NCBI GenBank assembly: GCA_029747015.1
Contig: JAKOGI010000366.1
Coordinates: 532,001-596,000 of the forward strand
Direction of reading: 5' to 3'
DNA: 64,000 nucleotides
Source: Carnegiea gigantea
Taxonomy: Eukaryota > Streptophyta > Magnoliopsida > Caryophyllales > Cactaceae
Under the pieces are notes generated by a model. It had not been told where the DNA came from, did not search any database, and saw only the letters and a program-made list of their open reading frames with translations. Of this stretch, positions 1 through 11,358 are shown piece after piece (position 1 is the stretch's first letter; every line of letters begins with the position of its first letter). A program made the translations under genes and the position numbers.

Positions 1-1649
1 GGATTTTGTGATGTTAATTTTAATATGAGTGAGTAATTTTTTATACTTAGTATAATCTTCTTGAAGCCATGCTAAATTTACTATTTTGAAACAAGTTTTA
101 TGCTTTAATGCCTAGTTGATTTATATTCATGATTCTTTAGCGATTAGCGTTTATCGTTTATGAAATTTGTGTTGAATCGATTAGAATGCATGCTAGTTGA
201 TTCTATACAATTTCGATTGATAGTTTAGAAGATTATAATACGTAAAAGTTATAATCTTTTAGACTTAGGTATCACCCTAATTAATCATGGATGTCTCAAA
301 CCCTTCTCTTTTAATTAGGTAATCGCTTTAGATCTTTGTTAAATCGATTTGCTGGTAAATTGATTACAAAGTGTTAAATGATATTTCTCTAATTCTTAAT
401 GCTCTAACTTGGTTAAATTTTGCGTTGGTGTAAAAATTATCAAATTAGTAGGATTTATATTAGGGCTAGACCTAAGTAAACTAGAATCTAAGGAGAAATG
501 GGGAAGAACCGCTGGTGGATTTCTTCTACAGTTTAACTCATGAATGAAATTAACTTGTGTGTTGATGATAAATATTAATTTGCATGGTGGATTGAGATTA
601 TACTAAGTAATTTTCATAAATTTGACAACTTTTGATAATTATTTGTTGCTTTTAGTTAATTTGATTAGTTTGATAAATTTTGTTCTATTTTTATTAGTTT
701 CAAAATAAATTCAATCGACCCCCCCCAAAAGTATAGTCTTTTAGGAGTGTCTAGGTAATTTTAGATAGCTTAGATTCTGATTTTTAGAGTGATTATAATT
801 TTAGATTGATTTATATTCTCATTTAGTATTTAATTACTGATTTGTTAGAAAATTAGACTAAAAATAGTTATTCTTGTTATTTTTCGATTTTTCCAGTTCC
901 TAGGGTTTATAGAGTGTCCTAGTCTGCCATATTTAATTTCGTGATTTTTGGAAGTTATTTGATAATTGTTCAGAATTATTTTGTGAAAGTGATATGTGCA
1001 GGTTTTTAGGTGATTAATTCTGAAAATTTCGATTTTTAATTTTAATTTACGATTATTAGGTGTGGTTAAGTTCAGAAAATTGTGTCCGAGAATTAGGGTA
1101 TTTTTCTTGATTATTTTCATATTTATATTTTTGCAGATTATTTTATTTCTAATTTCAGATTTAGTATTCTACATTGATTTTCTATGGTAGTTTTCTGATT
1201 TGATTTTTCTGGAATTATTTGGATACAATTGAGGAGTTAGAAGCTTATATACCTAAAGAATAATATTTTAGGTTACTGTTTGACATTTTTAATATTTATT
1301 TTCTGATTATCATTTGTTGTTTTGAATTTTAATTAGAATTTCAGTTACTATTCTAATTTTATTTTTCTAAATTATTTAGGGAAGCTTTTTACTGTTTTAT
1401 TTACAGAATATCATATAAAATATTTAGGAGCATCATTGGGTATTTTTCTAGATTTTTATTCATTAGATTTTAATTATTTTAGAATTATTAACGTTAGATT
1501 TAATAAATTAGATTATTAAAATCATTTAGGATTAAGCTAGCCTTTGACAACAATCTTTCCTCGTAGATTGATCCCTACTTTCCTATGCTATAAAAAGTAT
1601 TTAATAACCGAAGTAGTGGTTAAATTTGTAGCCCACGACAAGCTTTACA
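1..1649 (+). repeat. Athila-type LTR A, 3' part (cut by window start)
   Basis: This is the right-hand 1649 bp of a long terminal repeat. The same sequence recurs at about 9002-10650 and, more diverged, at about 17960-19613. It ends in CA at 1649, five bases before a tRNA-Asp primer site. By comparison with LTR B (2415 bp), about 765 bp lie outside the window, including the TATA region. The 91-codon minus-strand frame at 845-1120 lies inside the LTR and is not a gene. Confidence 0.93.
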
Positions 1650-1654
1650 AATTT

Positions 1655-1672
1655 TGGCGCCGTTGCCGGGGA
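1655..1672 (+). other. Primer-binding site, tRNA-Asp type (copy A)
   Basis: TGGCGCCGTTGCCGGGGA is complementary to the 3' end of plant tRNA-Asp, the primer type known for Athila and Tat elements. It marks the start of minus-strand DNA synthesis and fixes the end of LTR A. Confidence 0.92.
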
Positions 1673-1780
1673 AAGAAAATTAAATTGCTAGTTTACTTCT
1701 ATTTAATTTTGCTACTGTTATTTGTTTTATTATAACTCTAGTTTTTTTTGATTTTATTCTTTTTAGATTTCAAGGAGTGT

Positions 1781-2358
1781 ATGAAATTAAGGAGTGGTAA
1801 GAAAATTGGAGAGAACAAAGAACAAGCATTGAAAGCTGAAAACAAAGAGAGTCAGCCTGACCCAGTAAGTTTTAGGGTAAAGAGGTAAGCATGTCTACTC
1901 TTCGAGAACTTGCTGCCCCTAACTTAGAAACCCAACCAATGTCCATCACTTATGCTATTTTAGATAAACCTTTGAAATTAAACTCAGGATTTATTAATTT
2001 ATTACCTAAGTTTCATGGGTTAGTTGGAGAGGACCCCTATAGACACATTAGTGAATTCCTCATTACCTGTTCTGCTATGGTGCCTGAAGGAATTCCTGAT
2101 GATCAAATTAGACTAAGGGCCTTTCTCTTTTCTTTGCTTGGTAATGCTAACGACTGGTTATATTATATGTCTGCTGGATCTTTTTCTACATGGACTGCAT
2201 TGTATAAATCATTTCTAGAAAAGTTTTTTCCTGCATCCCGTATTGGATCTATTAGGAAAGAAATATGTGGAATCAAACAAATGAATGGGGAAACCTTTTG
2301 TGAGTATTGGGAAAGATTTAATAAGTTATGTGCTAGTTGTCCAACATCAAATAACTGA
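1781..2358 (+). pseudogene. gag: Athila gag, N-terminal part, copy A (frameshifted)
   Basis: This is the N-terminal part of the structural polyprotein that forms the virus-like particle. The expected start is the ATG at 1781 (MKLRSG). A one-base deletion near 1880, compared with copy B, closes that frame at 1888. Translation could restart at the ATG at 1891, whose frame runs to 2358 and carries the retrotransposon gag core (LLPKFHGL, EDPYRHISEF, ANDWLYY, FFPASRIGSIRKE). A two-base deletion near 2341 then shifts the frame again, and gag continues in the frame that overlaps from 2285. Copy B is intact at both of these sites, so the lesions are private to copy A. Confidence 0.88.
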
Positions 2359-5300
2359 ACAACTATTGATTCAATATTTTTATGAGGGTTTGCTTCCTAT
2401 GGATCGCAATATGGTTGATGCTGCTAGTGGGGGGGCTTTGGTTAATAAAACACCAGCTGATGCTAGAAATCTATTTAATTTAATGACCCAAAATACTCAG
2501 CAGTTTGGTGCTAGGGACTCACAAGTTAAAAGGGTAAATGAAATCAGTTCTAGTTCATCTCTAGAGAATCAGTTATGTCACATTACTGCTATGTTAAATA
2601 AGATTGTTACTGGGGGTATCCAAAAAGCAGTAATATGTGGTATTTGTTGTCTAGAAGGGTATTCTACTGATGCATGTCCTACTCTACAAGAAGGTAATGT
2701 TAATGCTCTTTATTCTAACCAAAATCAAAGGAGGTTTGATCCCTATTCGAATACTTATAATGAAGGATGGAGAGACCACCCTAACCTTAGGTATAGCCCT
2801 AAGCCTAATCCACCTGGTTTTGATCAACCCTCTTATCAACCTTCTAGTCAAGATAGGACCAATTTCCTCTTAGAACAAGTCCTTAAAAAAATGGATGATA
2901 GGTTCCAGAGTATGGAAACCACCCTTAAGCAAGTTCAAGAGAGACAAACAGCGACTGATACCATAGTTAGCAACTTGCAAGCCCAATTGCAAAATAGGTT
3001 ATCATCTCAACCTTACCCTAACCCCAAGGAGAATGTTAGTGCCATGACACTTAGAAGTGGGAAAGAGTTAAAGGAACCGACGAAGAAGAGAGAACTGGAA
3101 CCTGAGTTAGAAGTGAAAGGGGCTGAATCAGAATTAGATACAGAGTCTAATCAAACTACTAAGGAATTAGGAGAAAAGAAAAGAGAATCTTACAAACTAA
3201 TCCCACCTTTCCCTAGTAGATTTAGGAGCCCTACGTCTAAGGTTAATGAGGCTAACCAAGAGATTTTAGAGACTTTTAGGAAGGTAGAAATTAATATACC
3301 TCTCCTTGATGCCATTAAACAGGTGCCTCGTTATGCTAAGTTCTTAAAAGAATTATGCACTACCAAAAGAAAGTTAGTTGGTAATGAGAAGATAAGTGTG
3401 GGGAAAAATGTGTCTGCTGTTTTTCAAAGAAAACTTCCCCCTAAGTGTCAAGACCCTGGTGTGTTTTCTGTCCCTTGCAAAATAGGAAACTTATGCTTTG
3501 ATAAAGCTATGCTTGATTTAGGTGCCTCTATTAATGTTATGCCTAAATCTATTTATGACAAACTAAATCTAGGCGAATTAAAGAAAACAGGCATAGTAAT
3601 TCAATTAGCTGATAGGAGCAACACTTATCCTGATGGAGTGTTGGAGGATGTTTTGGTTCAAGTGAATGAACTAGTGTTTCCTGCTGACTTTTATGTAATG
3701 AACATGGGTGAAGCATGCCATGATATTCCCATCTTGCTTGGCAGGCCTTTTTTAAAAACTGCTAGGACTAAAATTGACGTGCACGAAGGGACACTAACCA
3801 TGGAATTTGATGGTGAGGTTATTAAGTTCAATATTTTTGATGCCATGCGGTTTCCTTCTGATGTTAACTACCTATATGCACTTGATGTTTTTGATGAGTT
3901 ATCTCAAGAAGTTTATGACTTTTTCCATGAGGATGAGCTATTTACTGTGCTTACTAAGAGTCTTGATCATACTGAGTCTCAGAAAGTGCCATATCCAGTT
4001 AATGATAAGTTAGATGAAGTGATGAGTTCTTTGTCTTACTTGCAAGAGCATAATGGTCCTAACAAACTTGAACTGTCTGAAAAGCATGCTAAGTTACTTC
4101 CCTCGAATATCTCACCCCCTAAATTGGAATTGAAACCTTTACCTAAAAACTTGAAATATGCTTATTTAGGGGACAATGAGACTTTGCCTGTAATTATCTC
4201 TAGTGCACTTACCTTGGATCAGGAAGAAAAACTTATTAAAGTGCTTAGAGAACATAGCGAAGCTTTAGGGTGGACGCTAGCAGATCTCAAAGGCCTTAGC
4301 CCTACCTTGTGCTCACATACTATTACCTTAGAAAAAGATGCTAGGCCTAAGAGAGACCCTCAGAGGAGACTTAATCCACCTATGATGGAGGTAGTCCAAA
4401 AAGAAATTCTTAAGTGGTTAGATGCTGGGGTGATCTACCCCATTGCTGACTCTGAGTGGGTTAGTCCTATTCATGTGGTTCCTAAAAAGGGGGGGACAAC
4501 AGTAGTGAAAAATAATGAAGGAGAGTTGATACCTACTAGAGTCCAAAGTGGTTGGAGAGTATGTATTGACTATAGAAAGCTTAACAAGGCCACTAAGAAG
4601 GACCATTTTCCATTGCCTTTTATGGACCAAATGTTAGAGAGATTAGCTGGGAGGTCACATTATTGCTTTTTGGACGGCTATTCAGGTTATATTCAGGTCC
4701 CTATAGCTCCTGCAGATCAGGAGAAGACTACCTTTACTTGTCCTTTTGGCACTTATGCTTTTAGACGTATGCCTTTTGGTTTGTGTAATGCACCTGCTAC
4801 CTTTCAAAGATGTATGATGAGTATCTTTTCTGATTTTATCACCAAGATTATGGAGGTTTTTATGGATGATTTTACTGTACATGGTGATTCATTTGATGAG
4901 TGCTTGCATCATCTTACTCTTGTGCTTAGGCGTTGCATTGAAACCAATTTGGTCTTGAATTTTGAAAAGTGCCATTTCATGGTGGAGCATGGGGTAGTAC
5001 TGGGACATGTAGTGTCATCAAGGGGATTAGAGGTAGATAGAGCTAAAGTTGATATTATCCAGTCTCTACCCTATCCAAAGTGTGTCAAAGATGCGAGATC
5101 ATTCTTAGGACATGTGGGGTTCTATAGGAGGTTCATCAAAGATTTTTCTAAGATTGCTTGTCCTTTATGTACCCTGCTCGCAAAGGATGTCTCTTTTGAT
5201 TTTAATGATGACTGTATGAAGGCTTTTGATCAATTGAAGTTAACATTGACTTCTCCTCCTATTGTGCAACCCCCAAACTGGGCATTACCTTTTGAGTTAA

Positions 5301-6496
5301 TGTGTGATACTAGTGATAAGGCAGTGGGGGCAGTTCTAGGTCAAAGAGTTAGGAAGGTACCTCATGTAATATATTATGCTTTTAGAACTCTTGATCCTGC
5401 ACAGTGTAACTACACCACTACAGAAAAGGAGATGTATGTTATTGTTTTTGCGCTTGAAAAGTTCCGTCCTTATTTGTTGGGCGTTAAAGTTACTGTTTAT
5501 TCTGATCACTCTGCTCTCAAACACTTATTGGAAAAGAAAGATTTTAAGCCCGGGTTAATTAGATGGATGTTATTGTTGCAAGAATTTCATCTGAAAATTA
5601 AAGATAAACCTGGAGCTAAGAATTTAGTTGCTGACCATCTGAGTAGATTAGAAATAGGGGAGAGTGGTAGCCCTTTTACTGATTGTTTTCCTGATGAGAC
5701 TCTGTATGCTATGACTAGTAGATTACCTTGGTATGCTGATATTGTAAATTATATAGTCACCAAAACTTTTCCCATTGAGTTGACCAGAGCTGAAAGAGAG
5801 AAAATAAGAGCTCAATCTAAATATTATGTTTGGGATGAGCCATATTTATGGAAGTTTTGTGGTGACCAGATTATAAGGCGATGCGTAGATGATAGTGAAA
5901 TTCATTCTATTCTAACCTTCTGTCACTCTTCAGAAAGTGGAGGACACTTTGGACCTAAAAGAGCATCACATAAAGTGCTTGAATGTGGTTTTTATTGGCC
6001 CACTATTTCTAGTGATACTTATGGATTCTGTAAAAGATGTGAAGTGTGCCAAAAGACTGGAAACTTATCAAGGTGTAATCAAATGCCTTTATGTAATATG
6101 TATGTTTGTGAAATTTTTGATATATGGGGCATTGATTTCATGGGACCCTTTCCCCCTTCTTTTGGATATACTTATATTCTTGTGATTGTTGATTATGTAT
6201 CCAAATGGGTAGAAGCTGTGGCCACTAGGACTGATGATGCTAAGACTGTGGTGAAACATGTTAAATCTCTAATTCTGCATCGATATGGAGTGCCAAGAGC
6301 GATGATCAGTGATAGAGGGACTCATTTTTGTAATAGAACTCTAGGTGCCTTACTAGCTAAATATCATATAACTCATAAGGTATCTACTAGTTATCATCCC
6401 CAGACTAATGGCCAAGCTGAAGTTTCTAATAAAGAGATTAAGGGCATCCTTGAAAAAGTAGGTAAACCAGATAAGAAGGATTGGACCTTAGGCTAG
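2285..6496 (+). pseudogene. gag-pol: Athila gag (rest), protease, RT, RNase H and most of integrase, copy A
   Basis: This open frame of about 1400 codons is meaningful from about 2340 onward. In order it holds: gag (YFYEGLLPMDRNMVDAASGG); a degenerate zinc knuckle near 2635-2680 (CGICCLEGYSTDAC, Ser where His is expected); the AMTLRSGK stretch typical of Athila polyproteins; an aspartic protease with DLGAS at 3515 and ILLGRPFL; reverse transcriptase with FMDD at 4859-4870; RNase H ([13 protein letters not shown] to DHLSRLE); and integrase with its HHCC finger ([16 protein letters not shown]) and the catalytic D, D and E regions ([23 protein letters not shown]). A one-base deletion near 6484 shifts the frame, so the integrase C-terminus is in another frame. 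The catalytic motifs are intact. No chromodomain is seen. Confidence 0.92.
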
Positions 6497-7011
6497 AGGA
6501 AGCTCTTTGGGCTTACAGGACTGCATATAAGACCCCAATTGGTATGTCACTCTACAGATTAGTCTTTGGAAAATCGTGTCACCTCCCTGTAGAAATTGAG
6601 CATAAATTATATTGGGCTGTGAAGCAATGCAATCTTGATTATCTGTTAGCAGGGAAAGAGCGTAAACTGCAATTGCAGGAACTAGAAGAGATACGCTTAG
6701 AAGCCTATGACAATTCAGTCATGTACAAGGGAACGGTCAAAGCATTTTGCGATGCCAAACTCATTAGGAAAGAATTTCAAGTAGGTGAGAAAGTGCTATT
6801 ATTCAATTCTAAATTGAGACTTTTTCCTAGTAAGTTAAACTCTAGGTGGTTAGGACCTTTTGAAATAGTAAAGACTTATCCCCATGGTGCTGTAGAGATT
6901 AAATCCTTTGCTACTAACAAGATTTTCAAAGTGAATGGTCACAGGCTAAAGCATTTCTATGAAGGAGACCAGGTATGTTTAATAGAAGAGATCCAACTTG
7001 ATGATCCATGA
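6481..7011 (+). pseudogene. pol: Athila integrase C-terminal domain, copy A
   Basis: This is the end of the integrase in the frame displaced by the 1-bp deletion near 6484. It carries [17 protein letters not shown] and [10 protein letters not shown], common to plant gypsy integrases, then the basic DNA-binding end ([40 protein letters not shown]). It stops at 7011. The same residues are fused in frame to the catalytic core in copy B, which shows that the split is secondary. Confidence 0.9.
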
Positions 7012-8235
7012 GCTTCATAAAATCGAGCCAAATACTGTAAATAAAGGCGCTGGTTGGGAGGCAACCCAACGTTTTCAGGGAAGTTCCTATTTACTTTTGC
7101 TTTTGTTTTCATTAATTCTATCTTTTTGCATGCATTAGGGACAATGCATGAATTAAGTGTGGGGGGGTGCATCCTACATTTAATTCCTGCAGTTTTTATT
7201 CTTAAAAAAAAAAAAAATCGAAAAAAAAATTCTTTTCTTATAAATAATGCATGATGTGAGTTTATGCTAGGCTTGCTTATTTAGAAAAAAAAATTTTTAT
7301 TAGCTATTTTGCAGTTTATTCTTTTATAAGTGAAGACTTCTAGGCATAATAGTTATCTTTTAGAGAAGTTTGAGTTGATCCTTATACATCTTTTTAATGA
7401 GTAACTCTCTTGATTATCCATCTTATTTGGTCATGTAATATATATCCGATACAGAGGCAATAAAATGGCCCTCCCATTTCCTAGACTATTGAATTAGTTG
7501 AATAACTCATTAAAATTGTGATCTTACTTGTCTATTTTTCATGAAAAAGAAAGAAAAAAAGAGAGAGTCAAAATTGGGAATAACAAGTAGCCCTTTGAGG
7601 CATGCGCTACTGGGTGTTATCCTTTGAGGCAATACTGCCACTGGAAAGCTTGCTTCCCATACTAGTAAGCCAATAAAATGAAGAAACAATAAGATGAGAA
7701 TGAATTATTTGCTCCAGCACCTCTATTCGGGTGAGTGAGAGACAGGGAGTGTTTAATTTCTAAGACCCTATATGGGCCTCGAATATGTGCGCAAGTGGAG
7801 TTTGAACAAAAGAAGAGGAAAAATAAATACAAGGCAAGTTGAGGATCAAATTTAATGAAAGTTATTCTACCTAGTTCAATTGTCTCTATAGCCAGACCAT
7901 GCCCAAATTTTTCTATCTTAAATTCTTTCTTGACCTCCTGATTGGTGTATGCATAATCAAAAAGAGATGGATAATTATTGATCTTGTTACTTCATTATGA
8001 AAATATTGTGAGGCTGATGAATAAACTCTCTAAGGATAGTTGGATGTTTAGCATGTATTCACTTATTGAAGGAAAAACTAATTAATTCAGTAAAACTGTT
8101 TTTCTAAAGCATGCCAAAGCCAGTATGAACATCATAGTTATGCATAACTTTATAAGAAAGAAAGAGGGTAAGTTTTTTGGTCGAGTCTAAGATTTCTTTG
8201 CACGAGGACGTCCAAAGTCTAAGTGTGGGGGAATT
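7012..8235 (+). other. Athila post-pol noncoding region, copy A, ending in the polypurine tract
   Basis: This is about 1.2 kb between pol and LTR B. Some Athila elements carry an envelope-like frame here, but none is open in any frame. It contains a short hairpin at 7053-7070 and an internal polypurine motif at 7154-7167 that matches the terminal one (TAAGTGTGGGGG, 8220-8231). The terminal tract abuts LTR B and should prime plus-strand DNA. Copy B carries the same layout at 16017-17251. Confidence 0.8.
7053..7070 (+). other. Post-pol hairpin, copy A
   Basis: GTTGGG, six-base loop AGGCAA, CCCAAC: a perfect 6-bp stem 42 bp after the pol stop. In copy B (16058-16075) the last stem base is T instead of C, leaving a G-U pair if folded as RNA. 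The function is unknown to me. I recall similar GGGAGGCAACCC strings after pol in other plant Athila-like elements. Confidence 0.55.
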
Positions 8236-10650
8236 TGTTAAGCCAAAAATCATATATCGTTTTATTAATTATTTTGATTATATTTTACACATTATTGCAT
8301 CTAATTTATTTTATTTTATATATTTTTCAGGATGGGCGTTAATAAAATAAAAATGAGAAGACAAGACGTTGAAGCTTCGATTTTACACGATTTGCTGAAA
8401 AAACGGTCCAATAAATAATTTATGGAAAACATTATTTTCATAATTATTATATTGGGCTAGGGTTTCAAGAATTGGGTGAAGAGCTAGAAGTCTTGAGGAA
8501 GAAGAAATCTAAGGAAAAGAGGAAGGAAACCCTAATTTACTAAACCTAACCCCCTTCCTTTCCATATAATAATCACCTCCTCACATATATAAACCCATGC
8601 CTGACACACATTAACACCACCCCATCTCATGCAATCATCTATCCTCTTGCAATTCCATCTCCACGGCAGCCATCATATCCCACACTCCTACCTATTCTCC
8701 TCTCCACCAAACGCCTCATCTCACACCATAAATCATCACAACACCTTCATTATCTATCGCCTTCATCCCACGCCTAACCTTCACAAACCAACTTCATCTC
8801 TCACGCCATCCACATGATCATCTTCACTCGGCATCATCATCATCAGTTTCAATCACCTTGACGGCTGCCTATAGTTTGCATCAACCCCACGCACCATCAT
8901 AATTCATCATTTTCTCCTCTTCTAAGTAGGGTTATTTTACTTTATTTTATTTTATTTTAATTTTGTTGTTTAGATTATTGTTAAAACATGAATTATTTGG
9001 GTGGATTTTGTGATGTTAATTTTAATATGAGTGAGTAATTTTTTATACTTAGTATAATCTTCTTGAAGCCATGCTAAATTTACTATTTTGAAACAAGTTT
9101 TATGCTTTATTGCCTAGTTGATTTATATTCATGATTCTTTAGCGATTAGCGTTTATCGTTTATGAAATTTGTGTTGAATCGATTAGAATGCATGCTAGTT
9201 GATTCTATACAATTTCGATTGATAGTTTAGAAGATTATAATACGTAAAAGTTATAATCTTTTAGACTTAGGTATCACCCTAATTAATCATGGATGTCTCA
9301 AACCCTTCTCTTTTAATTAGGTAATCGCTTTAGATCTTTGTTAAATCGATTTGCTGGTAAGTTGATTACAAAGTGTTAAATGATATTTCTCTAATTCTTA
9401 ATGCTCTAACTTGGTTAAATTTTGCGTTGGTGTAAAAATTATCAAATTAGTAGGATTTATATTAGGGCTAGACCTAAGTAAACTAGAATCTAAGGAGAAA
9501 TGGGGAAGAACCGCTGGTGGATTTCTTCTACAGTTTAACTCATGAATGAAATTAACTTGTGTGTTGATGATAAATATTAATTTGCATGGTGGATTGAGAT
9601 TATACTAAGTATTCTTCATAAATTTGACAACTTTTGATCATTATTTGTTGCTTTTAGTTAATTTGATTAGTTTGATAAATTTTGTTCTATTTTTATTAGT
9701 TTCAATATAAATTCAATCGACCCCCCCAAAAGTATAGTCTTTTAGGAGTGTCTAGGTAATTTTAGATAGCTTAGATTCTGATTTTTAGAGTGATTATAAT
9801 TTTAGATTGATTTATATTCTCATTTAGTATTTAATTACTGATTTGTTAGAAAATTAGACTAAAAATAGTTATTCTTGTTATTTTTCGATTTTTCCAGTTC
9901 CTAGGGTTTATAGAGTGTCCTAGTCTGCCATATTTAATTTCGTGATTTTTGGAAGTTATTTGATAATTGTTCAGAATTATTTTGTGAAAGTGATATGTGC
10001 AGGTTTTTAGGTGATTAATTCTGAAAATTTCGATTTTTAATTTTAATTTACGATTATTAGGTGTGGTTAAGTTCAGAAAATTGTGTCCGAGAATTAGGGT
10101 ATTTTTCTTGATTATTTTCATATTTATATTTTTGCAGATTATTTTATTTCTAATTTCAGATTTAGTATTCTACATTGATTTTCTATGGTAGTTTTCTGAT
10201 TTGATTTTTCTGGAATTATTTGGATACAATTGAGGAGTTAGAAGCTTATATACCTAAAGAATAATATTTTAGGTTACTGTTTGACATTTTTAATATTTAT
10301 TTTCTGATTATCATTTGTTGTTTTGAATTTTAATTAGAATTTCAGTTACTATTCTGATTTTATTTTTCTAAATTATTTAGGGAAGCTTTTTACTGTTTTA
10401 TTTACAGAATATCATATAAAATATGTAGGAGCATCATTGGGTATTTTTCTAGATTTTTATTCATTAGATTTTAATTATATTAGAATTATTAAGATTAGAT
10501 TTAATAAATTGGATTATTAAAATCATTTAGGGTTAAGCTAGCCTTTTACAATAATCTTTCCTCGCAGATTGATCCCCACTTCGCTATGCTATAAAAAGTA
10601 TTTAATAACCGAAGTAGTGGTTAAATTTGTAGCCCACGACAAGCTTTACA
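8236..10650 (+). repeat. Athila LTR B, complete (2415 bp), shared by both copies
   Basis: It begins TGTTAAGC after the polypurine tract and ends GCTTTACA before the primer site, a near-perfect 8-bp terminal inverted repeat. It is the 3' LTR of copy A and the 5' LTR of copy B. A TATA-like element (TATATAAA) lies at 8586-8593, and the transcript start is expected shortly downstream. Short frames inside (for example 8629-8817 and 9846-10121) also occur in the other LTRs and are not genes. Confidence 0.95.
8586..8593 (+). promoter_or_regulatory. LTR B TATA box
   Basis: TATATAAA sits about 350 bp into the LTR. The same octamer is kept in LTR C at 17602-17609. The position fits an RNA polymerase II promoter in the U3 region; this is inferred, not demonstrated. 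Confidence 0.55.
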
Positions 10651-10655
10651 AATTT

Positions 10656-10673
10656 TGGCGCCGTTGCCGGGGA
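10656..10673 (+). other. Primer-binding site, tRNA-Asp type (copy B)
   Basis: The same 18-base tRNA-Asp complement as in copy A, five bases after the CA end of LTR B. Confidence 0.92.
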
Positions 10674-10782
10674 AAGAAAATTAAATTGCTAGTTTACTTA
10701 TATTTAATTTTGCTACTGTTATTTGTTTTATTATAACTCTAGTTTTTTTTTGATTTTATTCTTTTTAGATTTCAAGGAGTGT

Positions 10783-11358
10783 ATGAAATTAATGAGTGGT
10801 AAGAAAATTGGAGAGAACAAAGAACAAGCATTGAAAGCTGAAAACAAAGAGAGTCAGTGTAACCCAATAAGTTTTAGGATAAAAGAGGTAAGCATGTCTA
10901 CTCTTCGAGAACTTGCTGCCCCTAACTTAGAAACCCAACCAATTTCCATCACTTATGCTATTTTAGATAAACCTTTGAAATTAAACTCAGGATTTACTAA
11001 TTTATTACCTAAGTTTCATGGGTTAGCTGGAGAGGACCCCTATAGACACATTAGTGAATTCCTCATTACCTGTTCTGCTATGGTGCCTGAAGGAATTCCT
11101 GAGGACCAAATTAGACTAAGGGCCTTTCCCTTTTCTTTGCTTGGTAATGCTAAGGACTGGTTATATTATATGTCTGCTGGATCTTTTTCTACATGGACTG
11201 CATTGCATAAATCATTTCTAGAAAAGTTTTTTCCTGCATCCCGTATTGGATCTATTAGGAAAGAAATATGTGGAATCAAACAAATGAATGGGAAACTTTT
11301 TGTGAGTATTGGGAAAGATTTAATAAGTTATGTGCTAGTTGTCCCCAACATCAAATAA
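10783..11358 (+). pseudogene. gag: Athila gag, N-terminal part, copy B (frameshifted)
   Basis: The frame is open from upstream, but the homologous start is the ATG at 10783 (MKLMSGKK), in frame with STLRELAAPNLE and the gag core (LLPKFHGLAGEDPYRHISEF, FPFSLLGNAKDWLYY). A one-base deletion in a G run near 11291 changes the frame, so the last 20 or so residues before the stop at 11358 are out of register. The true continuation is in the overlapping frame that starts at 11268. Copy A is intact at this point. Confidence 0.9.

Larger units (their letters stand above)
1..10650 (+). mobile_element. Athila-like Ty3/gypsy retrotransposon, copy A
   Basis: LTR A (partial), tRNA-Asp primer site, gag-protease-RT-RNase H-integrase, noncoding 3' region, polypurine tract, LTR B. 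Lineage evidence: tRNA-Asp primer, very long LTRs, DLGAS protease, AMTLRSGK linker and FMDD reverse transcriptase, with no chromodomain. Three frameshifts (near 1880, 2341 and 6484) make it non-autonomous. Confidence 0.9.

Noticed and set aside
845..1120. 91-codon minus-strand frame, repeated at 9846 and 18863
   Set aside because: It lies inside the Athila LTRs, opposite to the element, and recurs only because the LTR recurs. No domain is seen.
8629..8817. 62-codon frame in LTR B, repeated in LTR C
   Set aside because: Low-complexity Ser/His/Pro translation of the U3/R region; its end differs because of the 57-bp deletion in LTR C.
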